From Bacillus sp. B15-48 (GTDB taxonomy: Bacteria > Bacillota > Bacilli > Bacillales > Cytobacillaceae): a stretch of 64,000 bases of DNA. Position 1 is the first letter of the stretch. Every line of letters begins with the position of its first letter. The translations under genes were made by a program, and so were the position numbers. The DNA lies in contig NZ_WOFU01000001.1 of assembly GCF_016879755.1 (NCBI RefSeq), positions 1,054,001 to 1,118,000 of the forward strand, written 5' to 3'. Positions 62,932-64,000 of this stretch are shown in pieces. The notes beneath the pieces were generated by a model that did not search any database, was not told where the DNA came from, and saw nothing but the letters and a program-made list of their open reading frames with translations.

Positions 62932-62941
62932 TATCTCGAAT
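62932..62941. promoter_or_regulatory. TATCTCGAA half-site upstream of marR
   Basis: TATCTCGAATT is repeated from the azoR upstream region. A shared half-site in front of the regulator and of azoR suggests common control by the MarR protein, but the second half is degenerate here. Confidence 0.35.
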
Positions 62942-63003
62942 TAAAAATATTTTTTACACATCTCTTCATTTCATAAACACGGAAGCCGTTTCAATCATAG
63001 CAA

Positions 63004-63033
63004 GTATAGATAAGTTATTTGAAACAAATAGTA
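63004..63033 (+). promoter_or_regulatory. Candidate sigma-G promoter of sspH
   Basis: GTATA (63004-63008), an 18-base spacer and AATAGTA (63027-63033). The -35 matches the B. subtilis sigma-G form GHATR; the -10 matches CATNHTA at 5 of 7. Expected for a forespore SASP gene. Confidence 0.4.
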
Positions 63034-63065
63034 TAACTAGTGAAATCCAAAAGGAGGTGGCTACA

Positions 63066-63245
63066 ATGAACCCACATCGAGCAAAAGAAATTGCTTCTTC
63101 GCCAATTATGGCTAATGTAACCTATAATGGAGAGAACATTTACATTGAGCACGTGGATGAACAAAATGGAACAGCTACAATCCATTCTCTTAATGAACCA
63201 AATAATAAACAAAGTGTTTCCGTAACAAGCTTAAATGAACAATAA
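63066..63245 (+). CDS. sspH: H-type small acid-soluble spore protein
   Basis: A 59-residue minor SASP: MNPHRAKEIASSPIMANVTYNG, then YIEHVDEQNGTATIHSLNEP. It closely follows the SspH pattern (RAKEI..SP...VTYNG..IYI.HV.E..GTA). Made in the forespore and bound to spore core components. AAAGGAGGTGG precedes ATG 63066. A longer in-frame reading from 62829 crosses the marR region and is rejected. Its presence marks the organism as an endospore-former. Confidence 0.92.
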   Translation: MNPHRAKEIASSPIMANVTYNGENIYIEHVDEQNGTATIHSLNEPNNKQSVSVTSLNEQ

Positions 63246-63268
63246 TATAGGTATTTCCCGATAATGAG

Positions 63269-63315
63269 AAGCTGACTCAAAAGGCCGTTATGAACGACTG
63301 TTTTGGGTCAGCTTT
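63269..63315 (+). terminator. Hairpin after sspH
   Basis: AAGCTGACTCAAAA (63269-63282) pairs with TTTTGGGTCAGCTTT (63301-63315) with one mismatch. Weak T-tract; probable terminator. Confidence 0.65.
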
Positions 63316-63323
63316 CCCTTAAA

Positions 63324-63339
63324 TGTTCCACGTGAAACA
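63324..63339. promoter_or_regulatory. parS site (ParB/Spo0J binding)
   Basis: TGTTCCACGTGAAACA is a perfect match to the B. subtilis parS consensus TGTTNCACGTGAAACA. It lies between sspH and narK. parS sites cluster around oriC, so the locus is probably chromosomal and in the origin half. Confidence 0.9.
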
Positions 63340-63439
63340 TGAATGATTTTGTCACATATCCCCTTCCCCTCACTAATAAGAATAGATTCTTTCTGTTATA
63401 CAGAAGATAAAATGATTATTTATTGAAAGAGGTTAGAGG

Positions 63440-64000
63440 ATGAATTATTGGAATCCGAATGATGTGAGGTTTTGGGAGTCTGAGGGGCGAAAAATTGCCA
63501 ATCGGAATTTATCGATATCGATTCTGAATTTACTGATTGCATTCAGTGTTTGGCAAATTTGGTCCATTTTATCCCTACAGTTGATTGATGCTGGGTTTAA
63601 TTATACGACTGAACAAGTGTATTCCTTAGCAGCGATTCCAGCTTTAACAGGAGCTTTAGTTAGGGTTTTTTACTCAATAGGCGTAACCTATACAGGCGGG
63701 AAAACGTGGACAATTTTTTCTACACTTATTCTTCTCATCCCAGTAGTAGGCATTGGATTTGCGTTACAAAATCCCGATACCCCCTACACAACGATGGCAA
63801 TTCTTGCTGCGCTGTGCGGGTTTGGCGGTGGGAACTTTGCCTCCTCGATGGCAGCGATTGGACCGTTTTTCCCGAAAACAAAACAAGGATCTGCTTTAGG
63901 AATCAACGGTGGCTTAGGCAATCTTGGCGTCAGCCTCTCCCAACTTCTCATTCCGCTTGTGATTACTTTCCCACTTTTCGGGGCACTGGCGGGCGCACCA
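63440..64000 (+). CDS. narK: NarK-type nitrate/nitrite transporter (3' end beyond window)
   Basis: Read directly to the edge: MNYWNPNDVRFWESEG..., then helices with QLIDAGFNYTTEQVYSLAAIPALTGALVRVFY and the NNP-family signature GFGGGNFASSMAAIGPFF followed by KTKQGSALGINGG. This is the nitrate/nitrite porter branch of MFS. 187 residues are seen; the usual length is near 400-500. AAGAGGTTAGAGG precedes ATG 63440. The start region has no clear FNR box. It fits the denitrification theme, importing nitrate or exporting nitrite. Confidence 0.9.
   Translation, partial: MNYWNPNDVRFWESEGRKIANRNLSISILNLLIAFSVWQIWSILSLQLIDAGFNYTTEQVYSLAAIPALTGALVRVFYSIGVTYTGGKTWTIFSTLILLIPVVGIGFALQNPDTPYTTMAILAALCGFGGGNFASSMAAIGPFFPKTKQGSALGINGGLGNLGVSLSQLLIPLVITFPLFGALAGAP

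Noticed and set aside
62829-63065. N-terminal extension of the sspH reading frame
   Set aside because: It overlaps the start of marR on the other strand, and the strong AAAGGAGGTGG site is at 63049-63059, defining ATG 63066.
63345-63360. FNR box before narK (TGA...TCACA around 63342-63356)
   Set aside because: The half-sites are one base too close (N5 instead of N6) and no -10 falls at the distance seen for the other boxes.

Overview
The window looks like a stretch of chromosome from a low-GC, endospore-forming Gram-positive of the Bacillaceae type. The evidence is strong AGGAGG ribosome sites, a small acid-soluble spore protein (sspH), bacillithiol synthesis (bshB2), a CcpA cre box, a perfect ParB/Spo0J parS site and a near-perfect Noc-type site. 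Gene content suggests a facultative anaerobe that respires N-oxides with formate as a possible donor and tolerates salt through ectoine. I cannot name a species. No rRNA, tRNA, insertion sequence, prophage or CRISPR array was seen.

Layout. 1-2.6 kb (-): fdhD and a Tat-exported formate dehydrogenase whose frame is interrupted by a UGA followed by an E. coli-type SECIS hairpin, so it is almost certainly a selenoprotein; it runs off the left edge. 3-5 kb (+): pdxK, yojF, bshB2. 5-12 kb (+): nitrous oxide reductase operon nosC-nosZ-nosB-like-nosD-nosY-nosF and a lipoprotein with a FixH/YtkA-like part joined to a SurA-like part. 11.96-12.6 kb: twelve perfect-length 52-bp tandem units, each a hairpin. 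12.6-26.7 kb: housekeeping and oxidoreductase genes, with an intergenic field of AGTACT-core repeats at 19.2-19.8 kb. 26.8-28.8 kb (-): actin-type partition pair parM-parR preceded by GTATAC/GTAAAC iterons that look like a centromere. 28.9-32.5 kb (-): flavodiiron protein, its reductase, a rubredoxin, then an FNR-type oxygen sensor. 32.6-36.5 kb: MFS exporter, unknown membrane protein, TraB-family protein. 36.8-42.8 kb (-): oligopeptide ABC transporter. 43.4-47.5 kb (-): ectABC and a BCCT transporter. 48-55 kb (-): TRAP transporter, GntR regulator, uxuA, uxuB and a PMI-like cupin for hexuronate-type sugar acids. 55.4-59.4 kb (+): mgtE and modABC. 59.5-62.9 kb (-): azoreductase, two VOC ring-cleaving dioxygenase-like proteins and a MarR regulator resembling the B. 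subtilis Mhq quinone-stress system. 63-64 kb: sspH, parS and the start of narK.

How it fits together. Formate oxidation (Sec-Fdh, FdhD), molybdate uptake (ModABC for the Mo cofactor), nitrate/nitrite transport (NarK), N2O reduction (Nos) and NO or O2 scavenging (flavodiiron-rubredoxin) form one anaerobic respiratory theme. The FNR-type regulator in the window could link them: boxes resembling TGTGA-N6-TCACA lie upstream of nosC, fdhD, fnr itself and the flavodiiron operon, each centred exactly 41.5 bases before the start site implied by a well-placed -10 hexamer. The most unusual items are the Sec-containing formate dehydrogenase, the parMRC-like cassette in chromosomal context, this shared FNR promoter geometry, the FixH-SurA fusion, and three classes of intergenic repeat (52-bp, 21-bp and AGTACT-core).
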